Positions 9,305-18,183 are shown, counted from the first letter of the stretch. The stretch: 64,000 nucleotides of DNA from Chryseobacterium sp. StRB126 (GCF_000829375.1 NZ_AP014624.1:3596001-3660000); one strand, 5' to 3'. Notes: generated by a model from the letters alone, not told the origin. Numbers and translations are program-made.

Positions 9305-9340
9305 GTAGCGGCTGTTTCTTCGAAACAGCCGCTACTTTTA
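9305..9340. terminator. Strong bidirectional terminator between convergent genes
   Basis: A perfect 14 bp stem, 9305-9318 with 9322-9335, closed by a 3 nt TTC loop, with a T-tract on the plus side and A-tract on the other. It lies between the convergent DUF493 and ArsC-like genes and mainly serves the minus-strand gene that ends at 9351. Confidence 0.85.
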
Positions 9341-9350
9341 TATATATTTA

Positions 9351-9701
9351 TTATTTCTCAATAAAGAACTTTACATTTTCAATAGGTCTTCCCAGCATGG
9401 CTACTGAGCCTTTTACCAGAATAGGTCTTTGGATTAGGGAAGGATTTTCAGAGAGAATCTTAATCCATTCTTCTTCAGAATAATTTTTGTCTGCATAGTT
9501 TTCAACATACAGCTTATCTGTCTTCCGAATGATATGAAAAACGCTCTGATTAAGCTTTTTCAATACGGTTTTAATCTCCAGAATACTTAGTGGATCTTCA
9601 ATTATATTAATGATCTCAAAACCCACCCCGTTTTCATCAAGATACTCTAATACAGCATTTGACTTTGAACAGCTTCCATTATGTAAAACCTTCACTAACA
9701 T
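9351..9701 (-). CDS. ArsC/Spx-family thioredoxin-fold protein (arsenate reductase-like)
   Basis: 116 residues. The N-terminal HNGSCSKS motif places a single Cys (Cys11) where ArsC has its catalytic cysteine, and the C-terminal QRPILVKGSVAMLGRPIENV segment matches the ArsC RPIL...GRP arsenate-site region, with further Arg in IIRKTDK. The glutaredoxin-coupled ArsC family reduces arsenate to arsenite, but many chromosomal members of this size (YffB-like) have no demonstrated arsenate activity, and no ars operon genes are nearby. It lies 88 bp downstream of the deoxynucleoside kinase gene on the same strand. Confidence 0.85.
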   Translation of the reverse strand: MLVKVLHNGSCSKSNAVLEYLDENGVGFEIINIIEDPLSILEIKTVLKKLNQSVFHIIRKTDKLYVENYADKNYSEEEWIKILSENPSLIQRPILVKGSVAMLGRPIENVKFFIEK

Positions 9702-9789
9702 TTCTAATTATTTTTAAAAATTAAACTTGTCTATCACAAATTTAACAAGAATTCAATGGACGTTGTCTTAATGTTCTGATAAAAGTTTG

Positions 9790-10404
9790 TTAAAACAATC
9801 CGTGTAATTCTGTTTCAATTTTTTCCAGAATCAATCCAAAATCTTCCGGTTTTTCAACGAAATCTAAATCGTCTACTTCAATAATCAACAGCTTTCCTTC
9901 TGTGTAATTGGAAATCCATTTTTCATATTTCTGATTTAGTTTTGAAAGGTATTCAATGCTGATGGATGCTTCATATTCTCGTCCTCTTTTGTAAATTTTC
10001 TTTACCAGATTCGGAACGTCTGATTTCAGATAGATTAAAAGATCCGGAGCAGAAACAAATGATTTCATCAGATCAAAAACAGATGAATAATTACTGAAAT
10101 CCCTGTCTGAAAGAAGATTCATATCATTCAGGTTTTCTGCAAAGATGTGTGCATCTTCATAAATGGTACGATCCTGAATAATGTTTTTACCGCTTTCTCT
10201 GATCTCTTTTACCTGACGGAATCTGCTTCCCAGAAAATATACCTGCAGTGCAAAGCTCCATTTGCTCATATCCGAATAAAAATCCTCCAGATAAGGATTG
10301 TGGTCTACGTCTTCAAATTGTGCATCCCATCCGTAATGCTTAGAAAGCATTGTGGTTAAAGTTGTTTTTCCTGCTCCAATGTTTCCTGTAACTGCAATAT
10401 GCAT
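9790..10404 (-). CDS. Deoxynucleoside kinase
   Basis: 204 residues of the dCK/dGK family. The P-loop GNIGAGKTT is at residues 7-15, then FEDVDHNPYLEDFY (substrate-binding Glu/Asp), QVYFLGSRFRQ, the DR motif in QDRTIYEDAHIF and the Arg-rich lid KKIYKRGREYE. It phosphorylates deoxynucleosides in salvage; whether adenosine, guanosine or pyrimidine is preferred cannot be told here. It starts 20 bp after the upstream secreted propeller-like gene and is probably in its transcript. Confidence 0.92.
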   Translation of the reverse strand: MHIAVTGNIGAGKTTLTTMLSKHYGWDAQFEDVDHNPYLEDFYSDMSKWSFALQVYFLGSRFRQVKEIRESGKNIIQDRTIYEDAHIFAENLNDMNLLSDRDFSNYSSVFDLMKSFVSAPDLLIYLKSDVPNLVKKIYKRGREYEASISIEYLSKLNQKYEKWISNYTEGKLLIIEVDDLDFVEKPEDFGLILEKIETELHGLF

Positions 10405-10424
10405 AATATTCTTTTTCCTTGTAT

Positions 10425-11396
10425 TTACTGATTAATGATAAGCTTTTCTAAGCCTGCTGATTGAACTTCGGCAGTTTCTTCAACCAACTTTTCTAATATA
10501 TTATCAGAGGACTTCTTTTCTTTCTCTCCTCCATTGGGCTTCTCTTCAACATTTTCTACGGGTTTCTCTGTAGACTGCTCTATGGTCTGAAGCTCAATTT
10601 CCTGTTGTTTCTGCTGTCTGGCTTTCTTTACGTTTTCAAGGCTGTAAAGATAAAGCTTGTTCCCCTTGATTTCAAAATAAGAAAGGATGTTTTTATCCAC
10701 AATTTGCGCGTCGGGGTCCTCAAAAACAACACTCATCCCTTTCTCAGGAACATATTTTAAAATTGAATTATTGGCGACAACTAAAATATTATCATTCTCT
10801 CTTCTGAATCGCTTTCCGTTATCTACGGGGGCTTCAAATAGTTTTTCGAACTTCAGATTATAAATTCTGATATGTTTTTTGGTGAGAACGTATACTTTAG
10901 TTTCATATACCAGCAAATCCATCAGATCCTCGAAACTGATATCAAAAGGAAATGAATTGATGGTGGTATCATTTCTGAAATTATATTGTATCAAACGCTT
11001 TGTACTGTCATCCAGTAGCCATAACTGCTGCAAATCTTCAGCATAAGCCATTCTGATAAATCCAAATTTCTGTTTAAAATCAATTCGCTGGATTTCATTC
11101 ATATTCTGATCCACAAATTTCATTTCCTGGGCATTTTCAGAAAATAAAGGTACATTCAGAGGATTTTGTACGGTTTGCACTTTATAAGGAACCGTAAGCA
11201 TCATTTTCCCGATCTGTTTCCCTAAAGAATCATATTTGGTAAAGCTAAAGTCCTTATTTTTATAGATGTACAGGTTGCCGTAGTCGTCAGCCAGCATATC
11301 TTTGGCTTCCTTCAACTTTAAAGTATCTAAAGGAATAACGTTCTGTGCCGCAGAGGAACAGAAAATGAAAATGGATATCAGATAGATTAATCTCAA
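10425..11396 (-). CDS. Secreted protein of unknown function, repeated beta-strand (propeller-like) with acidic C-terminal tail
   Basis: 323 residues. Only a TTG is available as start (11396), preceded on the minus strand by AAAAGA; it is accepted because it alone provides the signal peptide (IYLISIFIFCSSAAQ). The body has repeating strand-turn units (YGNLYIYKN, QQLWLLDDSTKRLIQYNF, TKVYVLTKKHIRIYNL, NKLYLYSLENV) suggestive of a beta-propeller. The last ~70 residues are a charged Glu/Lys-rich low-complexity tail. I recognise no family. It precedes the deoxynucleoside kinase gene by 20 bp. Confidence 0.75.
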   Translation of the reverse strand: MRLIYLISIFIFCSSAAQNVIPLDTLKLKEAKDMLADDYGNLYIYKNKDFSFTKYDSLGKQIGKMMLTVPYKVQTVQNPLNVPLFSENAQEMKFVDQNMNEIQRIDFKQKFGFIRMAYAEDLQQLWLLDDSTKRLIQYNFRNDTTINSFPFDISFEDLMDLLVYETKVYVLTKKHIRIYNLKFEKLFEAPVDNGKRFRRENDNILVVANNSILKYVPEKGMSVVFEDPDAQIVDKNILSYFEIKGNKLYLYSLENVKKARQQKQQEIELQTIEQSTEKPVENVEEKPNGGEKEKKSSDNILEKLVEETAEVQSAGLEKLIINQ

Positions 11397-11485
11397 AATT
11401 CTTTTTACTAAGATAGCGCTCCTTACGGAACGCTACCAATTTACATCTTTATTTTATTCGAATAGAAATTGTTATGAAACTTTTC

Positions 11486-12508
11486 TTATTTAATAACAAC
11501 TTCATAAATCTTCGGCCAGTTCTTCCCTGTTACCAACATATTTTCTCCTTTGAAAGCAATTCCGTTCAGAACATCATCAGTTCCTTTGGTATTTTGTTTT
11601 GCAATTTCTGTGAAATCGAATGTCCCTACCACTTCTCCGGTTGCAGGATTAATTTTCAAGATGATTGGTTTTTGCCATACGTTAGCATAAAGGAATCCGT
11701 TGTGGTATTCCAGCTCGTTCAGTTGATCATATGCCTGTGTGCTTCCTGCTACTGCAATATATTTAATCAATTTTGAAGGATCATTAGCATCCAGGAAATA
11801 TAAAAGTTTACTTCCGTCTGATGCGATCAGGTTTTTTCCGTCGTACGTTAGTCCCCAACCTTCACCCAATACATTTGGATAAGCAAATTCTGAAAGCAGT
11901 TTCAGGGAACTTTTATCATAAATATATCCTTTTTTACTTTGCCATGTCAACTGGTATACCTTGTCACCAACAATAGTACTCCCTTCAGAAAAATCCTCTG
12001 GAGCCTGTTTTGTGGAGGCAAGTGGTGTAGTTGTTCCCAATGTATATTTCAGGATTTGTGAAGATCCGTTCTGACCATCGCTTTCATAAATGGTATTTCC
12101 CTCTGCCTGAAATCCCTGTACAAAGTTTTTCGGATCGTGAGGGTATTCTGCTACAATCTGATATGCAATATTTTTTTCAGGATTTTTTGCAAAAACATTA
12201 ATGGTTGCATCCTGATTCAGCACTTCTCCACCTTTTGTTTTGATATTGAAAGTAACCGCGTTATCACCTAAAGTAAAAAACTTAGGATCAATAGTAAGGT
12301 CTGTAGTTTCTTTATCCCCAAAGCTGACGGTTACGCTTTCTGCATTTTCCGTTACTTCTTTCGGAAGCTGAAGTTTATCACCAAAATGATATCCTTTTGC
12401 TTCCATTGAATGATTATAGGTGTTTAATGTATCAAGAATCTCCTTATCTTTATTACAAGATGCCAGTAATAGAATTGCTGCGAAACCCGCTATTATATTT
12501 TTTTTCAT
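11486..12508 (-). CDS. Glutaminyl-peptide cyclotransferase (plant/papaya-type propeller), lipoprotein
   Basis: 340 residues with a lipobox (LLLASC, Cys18). Residues about 30-110 form an Ig-like strand-rich domain. The rest matches the five-bladed propeller glutaminyl cyclase family: YPHDPKNFVQGFQAEGNTIYESDGQNGSSQI, ED(F)SEGSTIVGDKVYQLTWQ, GEGWGLTYDGKNLIASDGS, QLNELEYHNGFLYANVWQ and DDVLNGIAF. The enzyme converts N-terminal Gln of peptides to pyroglutamate; here it should act in the periplasm or at the outer membrane. That could protect T9SS or SusD-type exported proteins, many of which start with Gln; this link is inference. Confidence 0.9.
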   Translation of the reverse strand: MKKNIIAGFAAILLLASCNKDKEILDTLNTYNHSMEAKGYHFGDKLQLPKEVTENAESVTVSFGDKETTDLTIDPKFFTLGDNAVTFNIKTKGGEVLNQDATINVFAKNPEKNIAYQIVAEYPHDPKNFVQGFQAEGNTIYESDGQNGSSQILKYTLGTTTPLASTKQAPEDFSEGSTIVGDKVYQLTWQSKKGYIYDKSSLKLLSEFAYPNVLGEGWGLTYDGKNLIASDGSKLLYFLDANDPSKLIKYIAVAGSTQAYDQLNELEYHNGFLYANVWQKPIILKINPATGEVVGTFDFTEIAKQNTKGTDDVLNGIAFKGENMLVTGKNWPKIYEVVIK

Positions 12509-12543
12509 TGACTTTCTAAATATTTCCCCAAAAATAGCAAATT

Positions 12544-12927
12544 TTATTCCGTCTTGCCAATATTATCCATAGGTTCACTAAATTGTAGGATATATCCATT
12601 GTTATCATATACCGCAAATTCTCTCATTCTCCATTCAAAAGTTTCAATTTCATAGCAGATTTTGGCCTTTGTTTTAAGATCTTCCCATAATTCATCCACT
12701 TTATCTACATTAAAATAAAATGATCCTGAGAAGCCTACAGCAACATTATTTTCATGCTCATTAGGTAAAGCAAGCATGATGTAAACATTATCTTTTCGAA
12801 GTGAAGCCCAATGCCATTCATCATTTCTGTTTAACAATTCAAAACCGAGAATATGAACATAAAATCCTATGGTTTCATCCAGATTTTCAGTCCAAAGTAT
12901 GGGTCTAAGCCCCGTAAATCTGCTCAT
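12544..12927 (-). CDS. VOC family (glyoxalase/bleomycin-resistance fold) protein
   Basis: 127 residues with two beta-alpha-beta-beta-beta modules: RPILWTENLDETIGFYVHILGFELLNRNDEWHWASL and a second half starting FYFNVDKVDELWEDLKTKAK and ending REFAVYDNNGYILQFSEP. The conserved metal-ligand Glu near the end (QFSEP) is present, while the first ligand position is not clearly His. Substrate unknown. It starts 5 bp after the acetyltransferase stop, the last gene of a tight three-gene operon. Confidence 0.85.
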   Translation of the reverse strand: MSRFTGLRPILWTENLDETIGFYVHILGFELLNRNDEWHWASLRKDNVYIMLALPNEHENNVAVGFSGSFYFNVDKVDELWEDLKTKAKICYEIETFEWRMREFAVYDNNGYILQFSEPMDNIGKTE

Positions 12928-12932
12928 GATTT

Positions 12933-13433
12933 CTATAGTTCAAAGGTGTCTCTGTGAATTTTCATATTGATTGAAACCCAGTTTTCATCATCAATTTTCA
13001 CTTCATTCTTTACCTCCGGATCAATAGCAAAGCCTACTTTCTTATAGCATTCAATAGCTCCGATATTCCAATCGTATACATTCAGTTCTGCCCATTCTTT
13101 GTTGAAATGATAAAATCCATATTTCAGGAGTTCCTGCATTACTTTTTTCCCGTAGCCTTTTCCACGGTTGTTTTCATCCCAGATCAGAATTCTTCCCAAC
13201 AGAAAAGTTTTCTCTTTTAATAATATCTGGGCGTGTCCTATTGTATTTTGGTTCTCTGCATCAACTATTTTGAACAGGGTTCTGTTTTCATCAGATAAAT
13301 CTCCGTCAAGCTGATCTTTCGTTAAAGGAAAACTGTACATCGGACCGGCAAACTGAAGGAGTGCTCTTTGATCTTTTATGTTTGAAATTAATTCCGACGC
13401 GTCTTGAATATGAAAAGACTGTAATACTACCAT
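12933..13433 (-). CDS. GNAT family N-acetyltransferase (RimJ/RimL type)
   Basis: 166 residues. The acetyl-CoA loop is ENNRGKGYGKKVMQELLKYGF (RGKGYGK = Q/RxxGxG/A), followed by AELNVYDWNIGAIECYKKVGF, the usual N-x-x-A-x-x-x-Y-x-K-x-GF motif. Such enzymes acetylate amino groups on proteins or small molecules; the substrate cannot be deduced. It begins 4 bp after the SRPBCC gene, so the two are translationally linked. Confidence 0.88.
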   Translation of the reverse strand: MVVLQSFHIQDASELISNIKDQRALLQFAGPMYSFPLTKDQLDGDLSDENRTLFKIVDAENQNTIGHAQILLKEKTFLLGRILIWDENNRGKGYGKKVMQELLKYGFYHFNKEWAELNVYDWNIGAIECYKKVGFAIDPEVKNEVKIDDENWVSINMKIHRDTFEL

Positions 13434-13437
13434 TTTT

Positions 13438-13863
13438 TTATTTTTCTAAATATTCTTTTAGACTCTGCCCTAGAATTGAATTCCAGCCACCTGTAAAATT
13501 TTCTTTTGAAAAGCCTTCTCCCAAATCTTTGAAATTTTCAATATCTTCATGGGTTAGCATCACTAAAGTTCCATCACCTTCGGATTGCAGTTCCCATGTA
13601 ACGGTTGTTTTTTGGTCTGAAAAATCAGGATAATACCAGCTATATTTCAATGTTTGATTGGGAATAATTTCAAGAATTTCACCTTGGTGATGGTATTTAT
13701 TTTCTCCTCCCGGTTCGTAGAAATTAAATACCTTTCCTACTGCCAGTTCAAAATCCTGAATATCGAAATACCAAGACTTCATTTCACTTTTATCCGTTAA
13801 TACTTTCCAAACTTTTTCAGCTGGAACATTTATCTTGTATTGAATGGTGATTGGTGTATTCAT
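13438..13863 (-). CDS. SRPBCC/AHSA1 domain protein
   Basis: 141 residues with the START-like AHSA1 pattern: ITIQYKINVPAEKVWKVLTDKSEMKSWYFDIQDF, GKVFNFYEPGGENKYHHQGEILEIIPNQTLKYSWYYPDF, TVTWELQSEGDGTLVMLTHE and a C-terminal helix WNSILGQSLKEYLEK. The fold has a deep hydrophobic pocket; family members include Aha1-like cochaperones and stress or lipid-binding proteins, none specifically indicated here. It is the first gene of a tight operon with the GNAT and VOC genes. Upstream lies the inverted-repeat element at 13899. Confidence 0.88.
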   Translation of the reverse strand: MNTPITIQYKINVPAEKVWKVLTDKSEMKSWYFDIQDFELAVGKVFNFYEPGGENKYHHQGEILEIIPNQTLKYSWYYPDFSDQKTTVTWELQSEGDGTLVMLTHEDIENFKDLGEGFSKENFTGGWNSILGQSLKEYLEK

Positions 13864-13898
13864 ATTATTAAGTTTAAATGAATTGTTACATCATCTTT

Positions 13899-14070
13899 AA
13901 CCACAAAAGTCACAAAAGAATCTGAACACTTGAGTTATTTTAAAGTTAATATTCTTATTATTGAGAAGAGCACTTAAGTTTGAAAATCTGTAGATTTTCC
14001 CCTGGTGAATCTTATGCAAGTTAACTTTAATTTTAGACTTAGCTTAAATCCTTTTGTGACTTTTGTGGTT
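13899..14070. repeat. Intergenic inverted-repeat element with perfect 20 bp ends
   Basis: AACCACAAAAGTCACAAAAG (13899-13918) is repeated as its exact reverse complement at 14051-14070. The ~130 bp interior also contains paired words (TTTAAAGTTAA / TTAACTTTAA) and the palindrome AAAATCT-gt-AGATTTT. It fills the whole gap between the SRPBCC and antiporter genes and has no coding potential. The layout is that of a MITE-like or large hairpin repeat. Confidence 0.75.
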
Positions 14071-14103
14071 TACTATTTACTTTATTGTAAAAATTAAATA
14101 GCA

Positions 14104-15714
14104 TCAGTGAGAGAATCCTGTAATTTTTGCTTCATCAAAATCCAGCTGCATTTCAATGGTTCTCATCACATGATCGTCAAATATTTTCTCTTTTTTCATT
14201 CTATGTAATTCATTTCTCTGTGCCTGAATGATCTGACGCAACACATCTTTATTCTGATTAATTGCCGTTACATAATCTCCGGTAGAGGCCATGCATTGGG
14301 CTTTATCTGCCATCAGCATCATTTCGTTTTCCAGTTTATGTTTTTGGTGACGAACAAGGCTGTTAGACACCGCCAATTCAGAAAAATCATTATCCAATTT
14401 ATGCAAAGCTGTTTCTTTAAGTTTGCGCATTAGGATAACTTCCTGTTTTTCTTCCGGCAATTCGCTTCCTGCATCCTGGATATTCAATAGTTTCAGAATC
14501 GGACTAAGTAACAATCCCTGTCCAACTAAGGTAATCAGGATAATAACAAAAGTTACGAATAAAATGATATTTCGGTGCGGAAATGCATCTCCATTCGGTA
14601 AAAAGGCAGGAATTGACAATGCTGCAGCCAGTGAAACTACCCCCCTCATTGCGGCAAAACTGATGATAAACGGTTCACGCCAGTCCGGCTTCGGGACTTT
14701 TAACCTCAATTCTTTGGAGCAAACCCTTGGAAAATACATCAAGGCATAACTGTACATTATTCTTGTTCCAATAATGGCCCCACCAATAACTACACTATAG
14801 AAAATTCCTTCCGAAATGGTATAATCCGTAAGACCTTCCACTACAATTGGTAATTCAAGACCGATCAGGATAAAAATGATAGTATTCATTAGAAATATCA
14901 AAACACTCCACACGTTTCCGGACTGAATTCTTGAGGTATGACTCAGGTAGCAATGGGAATTGTAAGACATCAGCAATCCACCGGCAACCACTGCCAACAC
15001 TCCTGAAAAATGGAAATGTTCTGCTCCCACATACATAATGTAAGGAACAATCAGGGTAATGACCGTATCTATATTGGAGTTTGTTGGGATAATTCTAAGT
15101 AACGCCCCAAATAAAAAACCTACAGCTACCCCCATTGCAATTCCGCCAATGGCCATGGTAAAGAAATCCTGAATGGCGTCTCTCCAGATAAACTGCCCTG
15201 AAATAACGGCTGCCAGAGCAAATTTAAAGACAATTAAACTGGATGCATCATTAATCAAACTTTCTCCTTCCAGAATACTGGTGATCTTTTTAGGGATTTT
15301 CATATGTTTCAATACTGAAGTAGCGGCTACAGCATCGGGTGGTGAGTTTACTCCACCCAACAGGAACCCCATTGCTACAGTAAGTCCCGGAATAATGGAA
15401 GACGAAAGATAAGCTACGACAATTGATGTTAAAAACACCAATCCAAAAGCCATGGAAAAGATCTGTTTTCTCCATTTATGAAAATCCTGCCACGAAGTAA
15501 ACCATGCGGCTTCAAACAAGATAGGAGGCAGGAAAATAAGGAAAACAAGATCGGGCTCTATCTCTACACGTGGCATTCCCGGAATGAAGCTTATCAGTAA
15601 TCCTGCAATCACCAGGAAAATAGGATAAGCCACCTTCAGCTTCTGCCCAATCATTACTAATATCATTACAGACAGTAAGACTACAATGGATATTATAACA
15701 TAACTGTGAATCAT
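14104..15714 (-). CDS. CPA1-family Na+/H+ antiporter
   Basis: 536 residues with about 12 hydrophobic segments from MIHSYVIISIVVLLSVMILVMIGQ to LLLSPILKLL, then a cytosolic helical C-terminal region of about 110 residues. CPA1 hallmarks: FLPPILFEAAW (amiloride-site FFxxLLPPI-like), GGVNSPPDAVAA, LEGESLINDASSLIVFK (the ND pair that carries cations) and FAAMRGVVSLAAALS. It exchanges cytoplasmic Na+ or K+ for protons at the inner membrane, for pH and salt homeostasis. It stands alone on the minus strand, 162 bp below the bestrophin gene. Confidence 0.93.
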   Translation of the reverse strand: MIHSYVIISIVVLLSVMILVMIGQKLKVAYPIFLVIAGLLISFIPGMPRVEIEPDLVFLIFLPPILFEAAWFTSWQDFHKWRKQIFSMAFGLVFLTSIVVAYLSSSIIPGLTVAMGFLLGGVNSPPDAVAATSVLKHMKIPKKITSILEGESLINDASSLIVFKFALAAVISGQFIWRDAIQDFFTMAIGGIAMGVAVGFLFGALLRIIPTNSNIDTVITLIVPYIMYVGAEHFHFSGVLAVVAGGLLMSYNSHCYLSHTSRIQSGNVWSVLIFLMNTIIFILIGLELPIVVEGLTDYTISEGIFYSVVIGGAIIGTRIMYSYALMYFPRVCSKELRLKVPKPDWREPFIISFAAMRGVVSLAAALSIPAFLPNGDAFPHRNIILFVTFVIILITLVGQGLLLSPILKLLNIQDAGSELPEEKQEVILMRKLKETALHKLDNDFSELAVSNSLVRHQKHKLENEMMLMADKAQCMASTGDYVTAINQNKDVLRQIIQAQRNELHRMKKEKIFDDHVMRTIEMQLDFDEAKITGFSH

Positions 15715-15811
15715 TTCGATTTAGTTTTTTTAAGTATTATTTTTTGCTATTTATGACTAGAAAATCTAACTGATGTGGATGGCTGTTTATCTAAATCTAC
15801 AAGTTTTTTTA

Positions 15812-15841
15812 TCTCACGCAGATTTTGCAGATAACGCAGAT
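15812..15841. repeat. Single arm of the GCAGAT hairpin repeat family
   Basis: TCTCACGCAGATTTTGCAG followed by ATAACGCAGAT closely resembles the right arm (as reverse complement) of the element at 2009-2087. It sits between bestrophin and antiporter genes. Only one arm is clear. Confidence 0.5.
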
Positions 15842-15876
15842 CTAAATCTAACTCCAGCGATTTCTTAATCTTTAAT

Positions 15877-16881
15877 TTAAAGTACAATATTATTTTTTGG
15901 AGTGATGGCCGGTGGAAGATCGGTTTCATCCAGCATATCTCTCATATCAATTTCAATGGTACGGCTGATCTGGGTAATAGGAACATCATTGGCACTTCCT
16001 TCAAAAGGGTTTACCGAAGCCTCTCCTACACTGTCCAGTGTATGGAAACACCAAGTCACCAATAATGAGAAAGGAATATTGAACCAAATTGTCCATCCTT
16101 CCACCATGGAGCCCTCTCCCAGCTTATCAAATTCTTTCAACATTCCGAAAGGAACAAATACAATAAACAACAACAAAAGGTAAGTTGTAATGGATGAAAA
16201 ATTCCTTGGATAAGGGAAGTTTTTAATTCTTTCTGCTTTTCCCTGACTGTCGGTAAATTTTACCAGCTGCTGATTGATCTGAGTCCATTGAAAATCATTG
16301 ATTTCTCCTTTTTCATACGCTTCAGACAATTCTTTACTCTGACTGGCCATCAATTGTGTAGCCCTGTTCTTTTTGCCAAGAATATACTGAAGTTCTGCTT
16401 CTGAAAGATATTTCTTCAGTTCATCATCCAGCTTTGAAAGCCTTTCCGGAATATCATATTTTTTGGAGTATTCATCAAACTGGGCTGTTCCCATATTTTC
16501 CCAGGCTCTTGGTTCTCTGAGCTGAAACCTAAGTGCCGTAAGCCATGCATAATGACGAAGGAACATTTCTTTTACTTTACCTGCATCTTTCACTCCAAGA
16601 GAATCTCGTAAAATATATCCGAAGCTACGACTGTCATTGATAATAGCTCCATAAATCTGTCTCGCTTCCCAGAGCCTGCTGTAGCTGGCATTATTCTTAA
16701 ATCCTACGATAAAAGCAACTGCCGTTCCCATGATAGCGATAGGCTGCCAGGGTACGGAAAGGAATTTCCAACCTAGGAAATATAAAACGGTAGGGATGGC
16801 TGCCAATACAAGTAAGGCATAAATACTGCGGCGTGTCCATTTGATAAATTCACGGGCACCAAATCTTTTTCCTGAATGCAT
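15877..16881 (-). CDS. Bestrophin family (UPF0187/YneE) membrane channel protein
   Basis: 334 residues starting MHSGKRFGAREFIKWTRRSIYALLVLAAIPTVLYF, then IAIMGTAVAFIVGFKNNASYSRLWEARQIYGAIINDSRSFG, the strongly conserved bacterial bestrophin core, followed by a long helical region and a second TM pair (SSITTYLLLLFIVFVPFGML; GWTIWFNIPFSLLVTWCFHTLDSVGEASVNPFEGSANDVPI). The family forms pentameric anion or cation channels; a Klebsiella member conducts Na+. Its physiological role in flavobacteria is unknown. The Na+/H+ antiporter follows it on the same strand. Confidence 0.9.
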   Translation of the reverse strand: MHSGKRFGAREFIKWTRRSIYALLVLAAIPTVLYFLGWKFLSVPWQPIAIMGTAVAFIVGFKNNASYSRLWEARQIYGAIINDSRSFGYILRDSLGVKDAGKVKEMFLRHYAWLTALRFQLREPRAWENMGTAQFDEYSKKYDIPERLSKLDDELKKYLSEAELQYILGKKNRATQLMASQSKELSEAYEKGEINDFQWTQINQQLVKFTDSQGKAERIKNFPYPRNFSSITTYLLLLFIVFVPFGMLKEFDKLGEGSMVEGWTIWFNIPFSLLVTWCFHTLDSVGEASVNPFEGSANDVPITQISRTIEIDMRDMLDETDLPPAITPKNNIVL

Positions 16882-16969
16882 TATGTGTTCGTTTTTTGTG
16901 TTAATTTTTTATCAATATCTTTTAAATAAAAGTTTTTTCCATCAGCGCATTCATGAGAAACAATCAACA

Positions 16970-17647
16970 TTAGTTTTTGGTAAACGGTATGTTGTTATAA
17001 AAACCAATCTGAATTTGTCCTCTGTTTCTGTTTTCCTGAATCTGATTCATATATCCGGCTTCAATTCTCATGTTTTTGTTAATTACATAGCCTAAAGCAC
17101 CGTAGACTCTGTTTCTATCAAAAGTAGGGCTATTGAAATGCAGGAAAATCTCATTATATACAGATGCATACAAAGTTTTCGGCAACATTTCCTTTTGAGT
17201 GATCGGAATATTCAATCCTAACATATAACGGAATCTCATTCTAAAATCGTCTTCCAGGAAACGTTCTTCCAAACGATAGCGATGCTGAAGATTGAAACGT
17301 CCGAACTTCTGCTTGGTAATATACTGCTGGAAAATTCTGTGTTCTATATTTTCTTTTTTATCTCCGTTTACATAAGGCTGGCTTAGGATAAAACCATATC
17401 CCAACAACACATTATTATTATTTTCGGTCAGATCATATCCAATTCCGGTACGGATCAGTAGCTGTTCCAGATCTCCAATAGCATCAAAATTTCTGTACTG
17501 AACTTCATTGTGCCAGTTCAGTTTTTTACTGATCTTATTGTTTCCAAAATACATATACCAGGCACCCAGATCATTTTTTTGTGCCCATGTTAAAACCGAC
17601 CCTAAGCTCAATACAGTGAATGCCAACTTCGTAAAAACCTTTCTCAT
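16970..17647 (-). CDS. DUF2490 outer-membrane beta-barrel-like protein
   Basis: 225 residues from the ATG at 17647 (a TTG three codons earlier is a less likely start). Signal peptide ends near LTWAQ. The mature protein is made of alternating amphipathic strands typical of DUF2490: GAWYMYFGNNKISKKLNWHNEVQYRNF, LLIRTGIGYDL, VLLGYGFILSQPYV, HRIFQQYITKQKFGRFNLQHRYRLEERF, MRFRYMLGLNIPI and a closing IEAGYMNQI...IQIGFYNN. Probably a small outer-membrane barrel; no substrate known. It lies 88 bp upstream of the bestrophin gene on the same strand. Confidence 0.85.
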   Translation of the reverse strand: MRKVFTKLAFTVLSLGSVLTWAQKNDLGAWYMYFGNNKISKKLNWHNEVQYRNFDAIGDLEQLLIRTGIGYDLTENNNNVLLGYGFILSQPYVNGDKKENIEHRIFQQYITKQKFGRFNLQHRYRLEERFLEDDFRMRFRYMLGLNIPITQKEMLPKTLYASVYNEIFLHFNSPTFDRNRVYGALGYVINKNMRIEAGYMNQIQENRNRGQIQIGFYNNIPFTKN

Positions 17648-17790
17648 GTTTATCAATTACTATTATCTATCGTTTTAACAAAATTAATAATTTAAATCAA
17701 TAATAGCAAACGGTATTTTTATGATTGATCTGATCTAGGCTTTATTTTAAGCAACTTTAAATCTGACTCTTTCCTTAAATCCCAGTTATC

Positions 17791-18183
17791 TTAGGCTGGA
17801 ATCTGTTCTACCAGGACTTCTTCTTTTTCTTTATCAAAGTAAGTACAGGTCATTGCTTCCAGATTCATTACCCAGCCTTCAATTCCGTTTTCTGCGCAAT
17901 CATTACAGAAGGTATAGTAATCTGTACCTCCCTGCTGATGAAGTTTTAATCTGGTTTTAAAATGGTCGAGATTGGTTTTTTCAGAAATGATAAGGATACC
18001 ATATTTACTTCCGGTATGAACCGATTGATGATCTCTGTTGAAATAGGCTGTATTTCCGTCAGAAACATAAGTTGTATAATGAGCAACGCCCAGACTTTTT
18101 ATAGTCTGAATATATTGAGGGAAATCTACCCCGCTCTTTACTTTTTGATGTGCTGTTGTAATATCTTCGATTGTAAATTCCAT
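17791..18183 (-). CDS. DUF1398 (YbcV-like) protein
   Basis: 130 residues: FTIEDITTAHQKVKSGVDFPQYIQTIKSLGVAHYTTYVSDGNTAYF in the first half and LDHFKTRLKLHQQGGTDYYTFCNDCAENGIEGWVMNLEAMTCTYFDK in the second. This is the DUF1398 pattern, sometimes labelled 'phage envelope protein' because of homology to an entry in the T4 literature. There is no other phage gene close by. Cytosolic, function unknown, single-gene unit. Confidence 0.8.
   Translation of the reverse strand: MEFTIEDITTAHQKVKSGVDFPQYIQTIKSLGVAHYTTYVSDGNTAYFNRDHQSVHTGSKYGILIISEKTNLDHFKTRLKLHQQGGTDYYTFCNDCAENGIEGWVMNLEAMTCTYFDKEKEEVLVEQIPA

Noticed and set aside
9351-9701. Arsenic resistance operon
   Set aside because: Only an ArsC-like gene is present; no arsR, arsB/acr3 or arsM nearby.
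17791-18183. Prophage, from the 'phage envelope protein' label of DUF1398
   Set aside because: No structural, lysis or integrase genes nearby; neighbours are ordinary chromosomal genes.
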